A stretch of 64,000 nucleotides of DNA. Source: Polyangiaceae bacterium. Lineage in GTDB: Bacteria > Myxococcota_A > Polyangia > Polyangiales > Polyangiaceae. The position numbers and the translations under genes are program-made. The first letter of the stretch is position 1; every line of letters begins with the position of its first letter. Below, piece by piece: positions 25,616 to 35,326 of the stretch. Under the pieces are notes generated by a model that was not told the origin of the DNA, ran no database searches, and saw only the letters and a program-made list of their open reading frames with translations. Location: NCBI GenBank assembly GCA_013361525.1, contig JABFXY010000158.1:1-64000 (forward strand), read 5' to 3'.

Positions 25616-26254
25616 ATGGGAGCTTCGCGCCGCAGATCCAATTCGGGTCGGACGACACGTGTCGTTCGCAAAGAGCGAAGCCATGCATTGATCGTCGCGC
25701 AGGCGGCACGGCTGTTCCGCGAGCGCGGCATCGAGGGCGCGAGCGTGGACGAGGTCATGGCGGCCGCCGGCCTTACGCGCGGCGGCTTCTACGCCCATTT
25801 CGAGGACAAGACGCAGCTCGTCGCCGAAGCCATTCGCTACGCATTCGACGGCGCCGTGGAGAACCTCTTCGGGCCGGACATGCCCACCGAGCCGGCTGCG
25901 TGGCGTGAGCGAGCCGTCCGCCGATACCTCTCGGAACGGCACCTCGACAATCCGGGGGACGGGTGTGCGGCCACGTCGCTCGGGACCGATGCGGCGCGGT
26001 CGGACCAGCCGGTTCGAGACGCAATGCGCCAACAGGTCGAGCGCGTGTTCCGGGAGCTGGAGCGTCGCATGGGCGGCGACCCGACGACCGCTCGCCAACG
26101 AGCGATATCGCTGCTTTCGACCTGCGTCGGCGCGATGACGCTGGCCCGCGCCGTCGGGGATCGATCGACCGCCCGAGAGATACTCGGCGCTTGCCGCGAA
26201 GAGCTTCAATCGGACCACGAGCCCGGACGAGAGCCGTTGCGCAAAAACAACTGA
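25616..26254 (+). CDS. TetR/AcrR-family transcriptional repressor
   Basis: This is a 212-residue regulator. The N-terminal helix-turn-helix is typical (HALIVAQAARLFRERGIEGA, VDEVMAAAGLTRGGFYAHFE). The C-terminal helical ligand-binding domain contains the pattern CAATSLGTDAARSDQPVR seen in the NemR/AcuR-like subgroup, often responsive to reactive electrophiles. I chose the ATG at 25616 (MGASRRRS) because it gives the normal arm length. The S41 cassette begins 48 bp downstream on the same strand, so it may regulate that cassette; no operator palindrome was found. Confidence 0.9.
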   Translation: MGASRRRSNSGRTTRVVRKERSHALIVAQAARLFRERGIEGASVDEVMAAAGLTRGGFYAHFEDKTQLVAEAIRYAFDGAVENLFGPDMPTEPAAWRERAVRRYLSERHLDNPGDGCAATSLGTDAARSDQPVRDAMRQQVERVFRELERRMGGDPTTARQRAISLLSTCVGAMTLARAVGDRSTAREILGACREELQSDHEPGREPLRKNN

Positions 26255-26302
26255 CGGTGCCTCTTTTCGCGCGAAGGATCGGGCTGTAAAGACCTCGGCT
26301 TC

Positions 26303-28345
26303 ATGCGCGCGACGGCGATTCGTATTTCCGCGTCCCTCGCTTGTGCGCTCGTCGCGGGGGCTTTTGCCTCGTCGGCCGGCGCCGCGTCCTTCGACGAGCG
26401 AGGACAATTCGTCGTCGACCCCGAGGCGACGTGGTTCGTCGATTTCGAGGAGGACCTCTTCGACAAGGAGGACGCCCCTTCCCTCACGGTCGAAGACCCC
26501 GATGCATTGAGCGGAAGACGCGTCCTCACGCTCGGGCCGTATCAAGGCTTCGACGTCCCTCTCACGCTGCCGCAATCGGCGTCCCGATACCGCGTCAGCG
26601 CGTGGGTTCGCGGCAGCGAGACGATCGCCGACGTCGAGGTGCGCTACGGCGACAACCCCCACCAGGGTGTCGACGAGATCGCGGTCCTCTACCCGACGGG
26701 TCGAATGACGAGCGACGGGTGGATCGAGGTCGCGAACGAGCACGTGCGAATCGACATGACCCGCGGCGCCGAGGTCAGCATCGGGTTCTTTTCGACGAAC
26801 GGCAGCTCGGTCGATGCGGTCGAGGTCGTTCCGCGAGGCGAGCTTCTCCTCGAAGAGCGATCCGGCGCGAGCTGCGACGGGTCCGCGGATCCGGTCTGCG
26901 GCGAATCCCAGTCCTGCGTGTTTTCGCAATGCCGGTACGTGGGCGGCATGGTCCCCGACATCCCGAAGGATCGCGTCGACGTCACGGCCTATCTGCGAGC
27001 CCGGCTCGAGCTCTTGTTCGGGCCGCTGCTCAATCGCGATTTGGACTTGCCGAACAGCGTGCTCGCGCTGGAGCGAATGGAAGCGACGAGCGACCCGTGG
27101 ACGTATTGGAACGGTTTTACGCTCGCCGTTCGACGCTTGCACGACGGCCACACGACGACGAGCAGCATCGCCGACTTCGTCCTCGAGAACGAGAGGCCGA
27201 TCGGGGCTTGTTTCATCGAGGGGGACGCAGACCTCTCCCACGACGTCGCGCCGGCTGATTCGTTTTATCTCGATGTCTTGGTGTCGCACGTCGCAGGCTC
27301 CCGCACGCTCGGCCTCGAACGCGGCGACCGCCTCGTCGCCGTCGACGGACAGCACCCCATTGCGTGGGCCCGTGCACAAACCGAGCACCATTGGGGCATG
27401 AGCCCGACGTCCAACCACGCGACATTCGCGGAAACGGCGGAGCAGCTTCGCTCGCTGCTCGCCCGGTATGCCCATACTGTCACCGTCGTTCACTGCGACA
27501 CGTTCCTCCAATCGTGCGGCGAGCTCGAGACGATCGATCTGTCGGAGGTCGCCCCGCTCGCGCCGGACGAGGTGTTCGAGAGCGTCCAATGCGACAACCG
27601 GCCGCTCCGCCACCTGCCCGATTCGCCGGCCAATCACGCGAATGCCGCCTCCGATCAGGTGTTCTTCGGCATCGTGAACGAGTCCGACGCGACGGAGCGG
27701 ATCTACGGCGCGGAGTGGGAATCGCTGTATTCGACGACGGGCAACGACTACGCCGCGGGCGCGCTGAAGACGGCAATCACGCAATTCAAGGCGGACGCAC
27801 GGGGGGTGATCTTCGATCACCGCTCGGGCAACGGCGGCACGATGCTCGGACCCAAAGCGATTTGGGACTTCGCCGTCCCGCGGCGCCCGATCAGCGTGTA
27901 CCTCGACCGGCAGCGCGCGGAGGACAAGCAGCCGGATCAAGCGAGCGGGCTCGCGCTCTTCCAGCTCGGGGCGGACAACGGCTTCATGGACTACGCGGGC
28001 TCCGCGGCGCCGACGACGATGCCCGTCGCATTGCTCCTCACGCGGGACGTCTCCGCGAGCGATTGGCTCCCGCTCGGCCTCAAAGGCGCGGCCCCGAACG
28101 TGAAGATCTTCGCGCCGTACCAAACCAATGGTGGTTTCTCCACCCGTTATGGGTTCGGCTATTGGCTCGGCCTCAGCTACGTCATTGCCGTCGGCGACAC
28201 GGTCGATGCGACCGGCACGACCCGCAATGGGCGCGGCGTCGAACCGGACTTCATCGTCCACCCGCGCCAATCGGATTTGCTGGTCAACAAGGACACCGTC
28301 TTCGAGGCCGCGCTCGCGTGGGTGCGCGGGGAGCTTTCGCAATGA
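26303..28345 (+). CDS. Secreted S41-family (CtpA/tricorn-like) peptidase, copy 1
   Basis: This is a 680-residue exported protein with a Sec signal peptide cleaved after SAGAA. Residues ~25-185 form a carbohydrate-binding-like beta domain (YRVSAWVRGSETIADVEVRY). A short Cys motif CDGSADPVCGESQSCVFSQC follows. A PDZ-like segment is visible at LERGDRLVAVDGQHPIAWA. The peptidase core has GVIFDHRSGNGGT (family DLRxNxGG), a candidate Ser nucleophile in SASDWLPLGLKG, and GRGVEPDFIVHP. The lysine of CtpA is not obvious, so the mechanism may be tricorn-like. Its stop overlaps the start of a lipoprotein gene (ATGA), and the pair is duplicated immediately downstream. Confidence 0.8.
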   Translation: MRATAIRISASLACALVAGAFASSAGAASFDERGQFVVDPEATWFVDFEEDLFDKEDAPSLTVEDPDALSGRRVLTLGPYQGFDVPLTLPQSASRYRVSAWVRGSETIADVEVRYGDNPHQGVDEIAVLYPTGRMTSDGWIEVANEHVRIDMTRGAEVSIGFFSTNGSSVDAVEVVPRGELLLEERSGASCDGSADPVCGESQSCVFSQCRYVGGMVPDIPKDRVDVTAYLRARLELLFGPLLNRDLDLPNSVLALERMEATSDPWTYWNGFTLAVRRLHDGHTTTSSIADFVLENERPIGACFIEGDADLSHDVAPADSFYLDVLVSHVAGSRTLGLERGDRLVAVDGQHPIAWARAQTEHHWGMSPTSNHATFAETAEQLRSLLARYAHTVTVVHCDTFLQSCGELETIDLSEVAPLAPDEVFESVQCDNRPLRHLPDSPANHANAASDQVFFGIVNESDATERIYGAEWESLYSTTGNDYAAGALKTAITQFKADARGVIFDHRSGNGGTMLGPKAIWDFAVPRRPISVYLDRQRAEDKQPDQASGLALFQLGADNGFMDYAGSAAPTTMPVALLLTRDVSASDWLPLGLKGAAPNVKIFAPYQTNGGFSTRYGFGYWLGLSYVIAVGDTVDATGTTRNGRGVEPDFIVHPRQSDLLVNKDTVFEAALAWVRGELSQ

Positions 28346-29187
28346 GACTGACGGTTGCGATCATCGCGGCGGCGCTCCTCGCCGGCTGCTCGGACGACGA
28401 CCCCGCCGCCAGCGGGCCGGGGGGCACGGGCGGCGATCCCACGGGCAACCCGCCGCCCTCGACGCCGGAGATCCCCGGCCTCCAAGCGAAGACCCGCACG
28501 GTCATCGAGCGCAATCCATTCGGAAACGTCGCTGCGACGCAAAACCTCCTTTGGGACGGCGACTTCGAATGGACCTCGCCGTTCACGGACCAATACGGTT
28601 GGATCGAGCCGCCGACGAACCCCGTCCTGTCGGACGTCGTCACCGGGCCGGCCTGCAAGAGCGGCGTGAAATGCGCGCGCGTGAAGAACAACCGGCAAAT
28701 CATCGGTATCGGCGTCGGGTCCGCGACGCAGCCGCTCGACGCGTCCGTCTGGGTCCGCTTCGAGGTGCCCGAAGGCGAGGAGGCACCGACGTGCGCGGAC
28801 GCCGAGTCCTACGTCATGGACGTCGGCATGATGGACGAGGTCGACGAGGACTTCGCGCTCCTTCCGACGTCGGAGATGCCCGACGAAACCGGCTGGTGCA
28901 AGCTCGCGGCGAGCGTGCCGGTTCGGAAGAACAAGCCCTACCTCGTCGTCGCGAACCGCTCGAAGGTCACGATGTTGGTCGACGACGCCGTCGTCCTCGC
29001 ACGGAAGGCTCCATCGGCCCTTCCACCCGCGAAACCACTTTCCGAGCGCGCGCCCTCGGCCGACACCACCCAAATGCTCGCGCGGGCTCGCGCGGCGATC
29101 GCAGCCACGCGACGACCTTCCGACGGTGCGCCGAACGCGGCGCGCGAAGCCTTCCAGCGCTCCCGCCGGGGACGAGGTGAACCGTGA
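28342..29187 (+). CDS. Lipoprotein partner of S41 protein, copy 1
   Basis: This 281-residue lipoprotein has a strong lipobox (LLAGC) followed by a Gly/Pro linker. A conserved segment RNPFGN...NLLWDGDFEW...QYGWIEPP shared with copy 2 opens a CBM-like beta domain (NLL-DGDFE is typical of carbohydrate-binding folds). The C-terminal ~60 residues are helical and basic. Start and stop overlap both neighbouring S41 genes by 4 bp, so translation is coupled. It is presumably membrane-anchored and may tether or assist the secreted peptidase; this is inferred from synteny only. Confidence 0.8.
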   Translation: MRLTVAIIAAALLAGCSDDDPAASGPGGTGGDPTGNPPPSTPEIPGLQAKTRTVIERNPFGNVAATQNLLWDGDFEWTSPFTDQYGWIEPPTNPVLSDVVTGPACKSGVKCARVKNNRQIIGIGVGSATQPLDASVWVRFEVPEGEEAPTCADAESYVMDVGMMDEVDEDFALLPTSEMPDETGWCKLAASVPVRKNKPYLVVANRSKVTMLVDDAVVLARKAPSALPPAKPLSERAPSADTTQMLARARAAIAATRRPSDGAPNAAREAFQRSRRGRGEP

Positions 29188-31277
29188 GACCGATAGCTTT
29201 GCTTCTGTCAGCCGCTGCTCTCTCGGCAGCTCTGCTACCCGCTCGGCCGGCGTCGGCGGGGACGTTCGACGCTGAGGGCGTCTTCGAGCCCTCCGACGAC
29301 GCGGTCGATTTCGAGCCTTTCGACGAGCCCGAGCGCTACGTCCCCGACGACGACGACGCCACCTGTCAGGACGTCAGCTTCACGGTCATGGAGGATCCGG
29401 CGCTCGCGCTCGAGGGGGATTCCTTCGTGCGCGTGAAGGTCGCCGACGATTGCGCAGAGCGCTTTCTCGTCACGGTGCCCGACGGCGAAGGCTCGTACAG
29501 CGTATCGCTGTGGATCCGCCATGGCGCCGCCGGCGCGCGCTTCATCGTGAAGTATCCGGACGAGGTCGGCATTCCGCAGCTCACCGCGCGCCTCTCGCCG
29601 ACGGGGCGAGCGACGAGCGACGGATGGATCGAGCTCGCCTCGAACGAGCTGCCCATCGACACCAGCCTCGAGCCCGTCGTCTACGTACGATTCAGCGACT
29701 TCGCGTCGGAGGAAGGCGTCGACCTCGACGCCCTCGAGGTCGTACCCAACGGCGAATACCGAGATCTACCGACCTGTGAGGGTGCGCGCGATCCGGTCTG
29801 TGGGGACGACGCGGTTTGCATCGGCGGGCAATGCCGGCTCGGAAACGCGGCGGTGCCACCGCTCCCCAGCGACGACATCAAAGACGAGGTCGTCGACGCA
29901 CTCTCCCACAAGATCCAGACCTTCTTCGGTGGTCGAAAGACGCGCCTCGCGGACATGCCCCTCGCCCTCGAGACCGTCGAAGCGATGCGCCTCGCGAAGT
30001 CGCCGTGGGAGTTCTGGAATGGTTGGGGCCTCGCGGTCCGCCAGCTGCACGACTGGCATACGAGCGCGCGAAGCCCGATTTCGGAGGGCAGCATTCGCGG
30101 ACGCCTCAATGTCTGCTTCATCGAGGGCGACGCCGACCTGTCGCACGACGTCCTTCCGAGCGACCCCGTCTACAAGGACATTCTCGTTTCGCACACGGGT
30201 GTTGGTGGCACCGCCGGCCTCAAGTCCGGCGACAGGCTCGTCGCGATCGACGGCGAACACCCGATTGCGTGGGCGCGCAAGCTCATCGACGTCAATTGGG
30301 GTTATCACGCGCCCTGTGACGCCGAATCATTCGCAGATTTCGCCGAGGATCTCGGCGGCGTCGGCCTCATTCTTCAATACGCAAAGACGATCTCCGTCAT
30401 TCGCTGCGACGGCGCCACGGACAGCTGCGCCGATACCGTGGAGACACTCACGGTCAGCGAGCTGCCGGAAGAGCCGGGCGGCTTCAACGTGGCTTGTGAC
30501 AACCGGCCCAGCTACCACCTGAGTGACACGACCGTCACCGAGGATCATTGGGTCGCCTATACGATGTACCGCGGCCGAATCGCGAACACTGCGCCGGAAG
30601 AGCAAATCTTCGGAATGGTGTGGGACACCCTCTACGGAGGCGGCGATCCCAATGGCTACGTCAACTCGACGATTCTCAACGCCGTCAAAGAGTGGAAAGG
30701 CGAGGTCGCGGGCATCCCCGCCGCACGCGGCGTCATTCTCGACCACCGTGCAGGCAACGGCGGAACCATCGACTCGCCGGAGTACCTCACCCAGCTCGTT
30801 CGCCCGCGGGAGGAGCTCGCGATTCTACCGCCGGCGATCCTCACGGCGGGCTTCCTCGGTCCGGACACGGATACCGAAGGTGTGTCGCTCTTCAACTATC
30901 TGAAGAACATCGATCCACCGTACACGATCGGGGCGCAGACCTACGATGCGAACCTCCCCGTCGCGCTCATCATTCACCGCGACGGCTCGGCATCGGACTA
31001 CCTACCACTCGGGTTCAAGGGATCACCAAAGGCGAAGATCTTCGGGCCGGGGCCGACCGCAGGCGCGTTCTCGACGTTCATCCAATTCAGCTATTGGGGC
31101 GGCGTGGCATTCCAGCTCGCTTCGGGTGACACCATTACCAACAAGGGCGCATCGATGATCGGTCACGGCGTCATGCCGGACGTCGTGGTGCAGCAGAAAC
31201 AGAGCGACCTCGTCGACGGCATCGATTCGATTCACGAGGCGGCCCTCGCGTGGGTGCGATCGGAGCTCCGGCCATGA
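29184..31277 (+). CDS. Secreted S41-family peptidase, copy 2
   Basis: This is a 697-residue paralogue of the product at 26303, with the same order: signal peptide (LLPARPASA), beta domain (SYSVSLWIRHGAAGARFIVKY), Cys motif ARDPVCGDDAVCIGGQC, PDZ-like LKSGDRLVAIDGEHPIAWA, and core GVILDHRAGNGGT. The candidate nucleophile is in SASDYLPLGFKG, with GHGVMPDVVV near the C-terminus. Translation starts with GTG at 29184, overlapping the previous stop (GTGA). The chain has diverged substantially outside the motifs, so the duplication is not recent. Confidence 0.8.
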   Translation: MRPIALLLSAAALSAALLPARPASAGTFDAEGVFEPSDDAVDFEPFDEPERYVPDDDDATCQDVSFTVMEDPALALEGDSFVRVKVADDCAERFLVTVPDGEGSYSVSLWIRHGAAGARFIVKYPDEVGIPQLTARLSPTGRATSDGWIELASNELPIDTSLEPVVYVRFSDFASEEGVDLDALEVVPNGEYRDLPTCEGARDPVCGDDAVCIGGQCRLGNAAVPPLPSDDIKDEVVDALSHKIQTFFGGRKTRLADMPLALETVEAMRLAKSPWEFWNGWGLAVRQLHDWHTSARSPISEGSIRGRLNVCFIEGDADLSHDVLPSDPVYKDILVSHTGVGGTAGLKSGDRLVAIDGEHPIAWARKLIDVNWGYHAPCDAESFADFAEDLGGVGLILQYAKTISVIRCDGATDSCADTVETLTVSELPEEPGGFNVACDNRPSYHLSDTTVTEDHWVAYTMYRGRIANTAPEEQIFGMVWDTLYGGGDPNGYVNSTILNAVKEWKGEVAGIPAARGVILDHRAGNGGTIDSPEYLTQLVRPREELAILPPAILTAGFLGPDTDTEGVSLFNYLKNIDPPYTIGAQTYDANLPVALIIHRDGSASDYLPLGFKGSPKAKIFGPGPTAGAFSTFIQFSYWGGVAFQLASGDTITNKGASMIGHGVMPDVVVQQKQSDLVDGIDSIHEAALAWVRSELRP

Positions 31278-32122
31278 ATTCGACTCTAACTCGCAGTTGG
31301 CTCGTGCTCGCGTGCGCATTGGTGGCGCAGGGCCTCCCGGCCTGCGCCGACGAAGCCATCGAGCCGGTCCCGACCGCCACCCCGACGAGCAGCGTGCCGA
31401 CGGACGGCGGCGGCGGCCAGGGCGGTGAAGCCCCCAACCCACGCGTGCGCGAGGTCTACGCGCGCAATCCGTTCGGCGGTCCCTTCGACAACCTACTCGC
31501 CGACGGCGACTTCGAGCTCTCGATCGTCCCTGAAGGCGCCTCGGGCCAATACGGTTGGATCGCGTTCACGCCGTCGTTTCAGCCGGAGTCCATTTTGGCT
31601 GAGACGGGCGGCCTTTGTCGCTCGGGTCTGCGCTGTGGGCGTGTTCCCGATCGGACCGTTTTGTTCGCACGTGGGACGGCCGCTGCCGAGGAGATCCCGC
31701 ACCGAGCATCGATCTGGATGAAGCCGGTCGACGCGCCCGATCCGAAAGACGAGGCGCCCTGCGACCTCGCGAACGTGCGCGTGATCCGCTGCTCGAGCTT
31801 CGACCAGGTCGAGCGCCTCGAGCCCGCCGAAAAACCAGATGCCGACGGGTGGTGCCAGTTCTCGGGCGAGGTGCCGGGCTCGCGGGTAGGGCTCTGCATG
31901 TACATCGACATCCGGGACAAAGCCGTCCTCGTCGACCATGCGACCCTCGTGGCGGCGCCGGATCTGGTGAACAAAGACGGCGCGCCGAACCCGCTTCCCA
32001 TCACTTCACAGCCGAAGGAGACAGCGGACCAGATGCAGAAGGTTCGCGACATCATCCGAAAGCGGACACCAATCGGCGATCTTCCTCCTCCTCCGTCAGG
32101 TGAACCAAGCCGTCCCGATTGA
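31274..32122 (+). CDS. Lipoprotein partner of S41 protein, copy 2
   Basis: This is a 282-residue lipoprotein (lipobox LPAC after MNSTLTRSWLVLACALVAQG) with a Gly-rich linker and the same RNPFGG...NLLADGDFEL...QYGWIAF block as copy 1. It ends in a short helical basic tail (ADQMQKVRDIIRKR), also as in copy 1 (DTTQMLARARAAIAATRR). The ATG at 31274 overlaps the upstream stop (ATGA). It completes the second cassette. Confidence 0.8.
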   Translation: MNSTLTRSWLVLACALVAQGLPACADEAIEPVPTATPTSSVPTDGGGGQGGEAPNPRVREVYARNPFGGPFDNLLADGDFELSIVPEGASGQYGWIAFTPSFQPESILAETGGLCRSGLRCGRVPDRTVLFARGTAAAEEIPHRASIWMKPVDAPDPKDEAPCDLANVRVIRCSSFDQVERLEPAEKPDADGWCQFSGEVPGSRVGLCMYIDIRDKAVLVDHATLVAAPDLVNKDGAPNPLPITSQPKETADQMQKVRDIIRKRTPIGDLPPPPSGEPSRPD

Positions 32123-32148
32123 CGCGGCGGCTTGATAGAGTTGTTCGG

Positions 32149-33585
32149 ATGGGCTCCGAGCCGAAGGCGTCGCTCCGCGTTCAAGCGCTCAGAAAAAGGC
32201 TTTTGCACCACCCCAACGGCGAGCGCGTGTTCGAGTACGCGAGCACCCTCGACGGCTGGATCCACGAGTGGGCGCGGTACGCCTCGCGCAAAGACCTGCC
32301 GACGGAGGAACGAACGCGCGCGTTGTCGATGTTGTCTTCGATGCGCAGGGACTTCAACGCGCTCCTCGCGGAGGCCGACGCGTACGACCCCGGCCCGCCC
32401 AGCAAGCGCGCCGAATACGGCACCGCGCTCGACGAGCTCGGCGACGAAGAGAAGCTCGCGCTCGCGCAGATTTTGGGCGTGCCCTTCGAGCGCCAATACC
32501 GCGCGCTCTTCGAAGTGAAGGCGGCCGAATACCTCGAGCAGGACGCGCTCTGGAACGAGATCACCGAAGACAGCGGGTTCGTGGATACGACGACGCTCCT
32601 CTCCGAAGAGGCGAAGAGCGCCGTCGTTCTCACCTATTCGGGCTCACTTCTTTTGGTGTCGGCGCCGATCGAGGCGAAGAACTTTCGTCGCCGGTATGTG
32701 TACCAGAGCATCTATGCCGGTCATTTGCCGACCGAGGGATCGCTCGGGTTGCTCGAGTCGATACGCCGCAATCGCCCGGTCGCGGGAACACGCATCAAGA
32801 CCTCCCCCGTGCGCAAGCTTCGCGTCTCGCGCGACGCGCGACCGGAGTGGGAGCGCTACCGCGAGACCTTCTTCCGACTGCACCGCACGCTGAACGAAGC
32901 CGCGACGCCCGGTGGTCTGGTGCTCGCGCCCGTCGCTTCGCCGAACGACGTGCGCGCCGGCGATCGAGCAACGAAGGCATCGGCGGAAGCACCGGTTCGC
33001 CCCGCCGAGGCGGAGGCCGCGAGCCCGAAGCTCGCGCAGACGCTCGTGGAGGGGACGCCCGCCGGCGTCCTCGGCGCGAAACCTTCGGACGAACCGCCGG
33101 CCCGTCCTCAACAACGAAGTGGGGTCGCCATCACATCCGACAATCGAATCCCCAGCGTCTTCGTCCAAGTGCTCCACAACGAGCGCCAGCGAGACCACGT
33201 CAAGAAGCTCGAAGAGACCGCGCGCGCCGAGCTACGCACGCTGCTCGCGCGGCTCATCGACACTGCGGGGGAGCGCGATCACACGCTCGAAGCGGAGATC
33301 ATCGGCCAAGTGATGTATCTGCAGCGGCTCGCGGTCGAACGGGGCGAGCTGTCGATTTCGCCGCACGAGCTCGTCCGCTTCGAGACGGAGAACAACGACA
33401 CCTGCACCGCAATCACGGAGGGCTTTACCATCGGCAAGCTCGGAGCCCTCCCGAACAACGTGAAAGGCTCCCATTTCGGAGCGCAAACGATCGTGCGCGG
33501 CGCGCCCGTCGCCATCTTGTGCGCCGACGCGAGCCTCTTCGCAGTATTGGGCAATGTCCGGAGCTACGTGAGAAAAGGCTCGTAG
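32149..33585 (+). CDS. Uncharacterised soluble protein
   Basis: This is a 478-residue protein, probably cytosolic. The N-terminal ~200 residues are largely helical (KRLLHHPNGERVFEYASTLD; MLSSMRRDFNALLAEADAY). A basic segment and a disordered Ala/Pro/Glu-rich linker (~255-335) follow. The C-terminal ~150 residues are alpha/beta (SVFVQVLHNERQRDHVKKLE, ending GAPVAILCADASLFAVLGNV). No known domain was recognised. I chose the ATG at 32149 rather than a TTG at 32119 that overlaps the preceding coding sequence. Confidence 0.75.
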   Translation: MGSEPKASLRVQALRKRLLHHPNGERVFEYASTLDGWIHEWARYASRKDLPTEERTRALSMLSSMRRDFNALLAEADAYDPGPPSKRAEYGTALDELGDEEKLALAQILGVPFERQYRALFEVKAAEYLEQDALWNEITEDSGFVDTTTLLSEEAKSAVVLTYSGSLLLVSAPIEAKNFRRRYVYQSIYAGHLPTEGSLGLLESIRRNRPVAGTRIKTSPVRKLRVSRDARPEWERYRETFFRLHRTLNEAATPGGLVLAPVASPNDVRAGDRATKASAEAPVRPAEAEAASPKLAQTLVEGTPAGVLGAKPSDEPPARPQQRSGVAITSDNRIPSVFVQVLHNERQRDHVKKLEETARAELRTLLARLIDTAGERDHTLEAEIIGQVMYLQRLAVERGELSISPHELVRFETENNDTCTAITEGFTIGKLGALPNNVKGSHFGAQTIVRGAPVAILCADASLFAVLGNVRSYVRKGS

Positions 33586-33595
33586 CCCCGGGACG

Positions 33596-34123
33596 TCACG
33601 CGAGCATCTTCTGTAGATAGAGAACGTCGAGCCACAGGCCGAACTTCTTGCCGACCTCGCGCAGACGAGCCACCTGCGTGAACCCGAGCCGTTCGTGCAA
33701 TCCGATGCTCGCCGATTGATCGGACGCAATGCCCGCGATGATCGCGTGGTAGCCGAGCGAAGCGGCTCGTCCGACGAGATCCGTCATGAGCGCGCGCCCG
33801 ATGCCCTTTCGATGCGCCTCATGGTGAACGTAGACGGAGCTCTCGACGGTCGAGGCATAACCACAGCGTGGGTTGAACCGCGTCAGCGACGCCCAACCGA
33901 CGATGCGATCTTTCGTCTCGGCGACGAGGATCGGATGTGACGGGCCGTGCGCCTCGTACCAGCGCTGGCGCTCGATGCTCGTCTCCGGCTCCATCTGGAA
34001 CGTGCAGGTCGAGGTCAACACGTAATGGTTGTAGATGGCGCGCACGTCGGTCATGTCGCCTTCGCGCGCGGGCCGAAGAGAGACGTCGCTGGCGATCATG
34101 CGGGGCAGTATGGGATGAGCCAT
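33596..34123 (-). CDS. GNAT acetyltransferase, phosphinothricin acetyltransferase-like
   Basis: This is a 175-residue GNAT enzyme that transfers an acetyl group from acetyl-CoA. The order and motifs match the PAT/Bar subgroup: DVRAIYNHYVLTSTCTFQ, STVESSVYVHHEAHRKGIGR (acetyl-CoA loop RKGIGR), HAIIAGIASDQSASIGLHER and LGFTQVARLREVGKKFG. The substrate is probably the amino group of a small molecule such as methionine sulfoximine or a related amino acid; this is family inference. A second ATG at 34099 would drop eight residues. The 33-bp gap to the divergent lipoprotein gene must hold both promoters, or one start lies further inside. Confidence 0.9.
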   Translation of the reverse strand: MAHPILPRMIASDVSLRPAREGDMTDVRAIYNHYVLTSTCTFQMEPETSIERQRWYEAHGPSHPILVAETKDRIVGWASLTRFNPRCGYASTVESSVYVHHEAHRKGIGRALMTDLVGRAASLGYHAIIAGIASDQSASIGLHERLGFTQVARLREVGKKFGLWLDVLYLQKMLA

Positions 34124-34156
34124 GTTTCCGCTGCGTTTCGACGTATCCTGAAAGCC

Positions 34157-35302
34157 ATGAAACGCCTGCTGCTCGCGATCGCGGCGGCCCTCGCGGCCTG
34201 CGGAGACGGCGGGGCTTCGACGTCGACGTCGACGTCGTCAGCCGGCGGTGCGCCGGTCGAAGACGGCGCGGGCGGCAGCGGCGCAGCGCCGGGCGCGGGC
34301 GGGGGTGCAAATGGCGAGAATGGCGGCGCGAGCGGCTGTGTCCCCATCGAGATCGGCGGCGACGTCGCGTCCCTCGTGCAATCGATCGCCGACAAGATGG
34401 ATGAGAGCGCCGGCGCGGGCTCGGAGGCATTCGTCGTTCCGTCGTCGAAGGAGCGAGAGGCCTTCGCTGCCGCGGTCGTCGCGGCGCTTCTCGGAGACGA
34501 CGAGGCCGGCTGCATGCTCCCCCCGTCGTATCGATGGGTTCGTCTCACCGATCCGGACGCCGGCAGCGTCGAGGTCGTCGCAGAGGTCGACGCGGATGGT
34601 GTCCCCTCACCCTCGCTGCATTGGGGAACGTTCGCTTCGCTATCCGATCTCGAGGAAGCGCCGCATCGTCCCGTTGCTGTGGCGGCTCCCCACCCCCTCT
34701 TCGACGACCTCACCGAAATGCAGGCCGCCACCATCTTCTCACGCGGGCGAGCGCGTTTTCTCGCCGTCGCGGGCGCCCATCGCTGCTCGAATGCGGCGGA
34801 GGTCGATTGCGACGGCAAAACCGAGGTCTGCAACGACGTCGACGACACGCCGATGCCCTTTCGCATCTCGGACGCCGCGCACGCAGTCGAATCGCCGTTT
34901 TATGCGGTTCACGCACGACTGTCGGATGAGCTGCCAGACCTCTCGTTCCTCCAAGTGCACGGGTTCGGCTCGACAGGATGTTTCCAAGCCGTCGTGAGCG
35001 ACTCATCGGGAACGTGGCCGGGGGCCGGTCCCGCTGCAGCGCTGGCGACCGAATTGGAGGCGCGTGACATCGGCGTCTTCCATTGCGGATTGGACGACAC
35101 CGGGGCGGCCTGTCCCTGCGGCGAGACCAACGTCGAAGCGAGGTATTCGGCAGGCTCGACCGACGCATGCCACGAGGTCGGCGACGACTACGGGCGGTTC
35201 GTACACCTCGAGCAGCTCCACACGCTGCGCGAGCCCGACAGCGCCGAAGGACAAGCGACGCTCGAGGCGATCCTCGCGGCGTTCGAGCCGATCGGACCTT
35301 AG
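34157..35302 (+). CDS. Lipoprotein of unknown function
   Basis: This is a 381-residue lipoprotein (MKRLLLAIAAALAACGDGG) with a long Ser/Thr/Gly/Ala-rich linker (~20-65). The mature domain has conserved-looking elements FRISDAAHAVESPFYAVHAR, FLQVHGFGSTGCF, and CACGETN-like Cys pairs (ACPCGETNVEARYSAG). It ends with a histidine-bearing RFVHLEQLHTLRE helix. His/Cys-rich loops suggest an enzyme or metal site, but no family could be assigned. The following gene starts 24 bp downstream on the same strand. Confidence 0.75.
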   Translation: MKRLLLAIAAALAACGDGGASTSTSTSSAGGAPVEDGAGGSGAAPGAGGGANGENGGASGCVPIEIGGDVASLVQSIADKMDESAGAGSEAFVVPSSKEREAFAAAVVAALLGDDEAGCMLPPSYRWVRLTDPDAGSVEVVAEVDADGVPSPSLHWGTFASLSDLEEAPHRPVAVAAPHPLFDDLTEMQAATIFSRGRARFLAVAGAHRCSNAAEVDCDGKTEVCNDVDDTPMPFRISDAAHAVESPFYAVHARLSDELPDLSFLQVHGFGSTGCFQAVVSDSSGTWPGAGPAAALATELEARDIGVFHCGLDDTGAACPCGETNVEARYSAGSTDACHEVGDDYGRFVHLEQLHTLREPDSAEGQATLEAILAAFEPIGP

Positions 35303-35326
35303 AGGCTGCCGTGGGGGCGACACCGA

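Noticed and set aside
25601..28342. 913-codon minus-strand frame opposite TetR and the first S41 gene
   Set aside because: Both plus-strand genes have signal peptide or HTH and family motifs. The minus frame is a compositional shadow.
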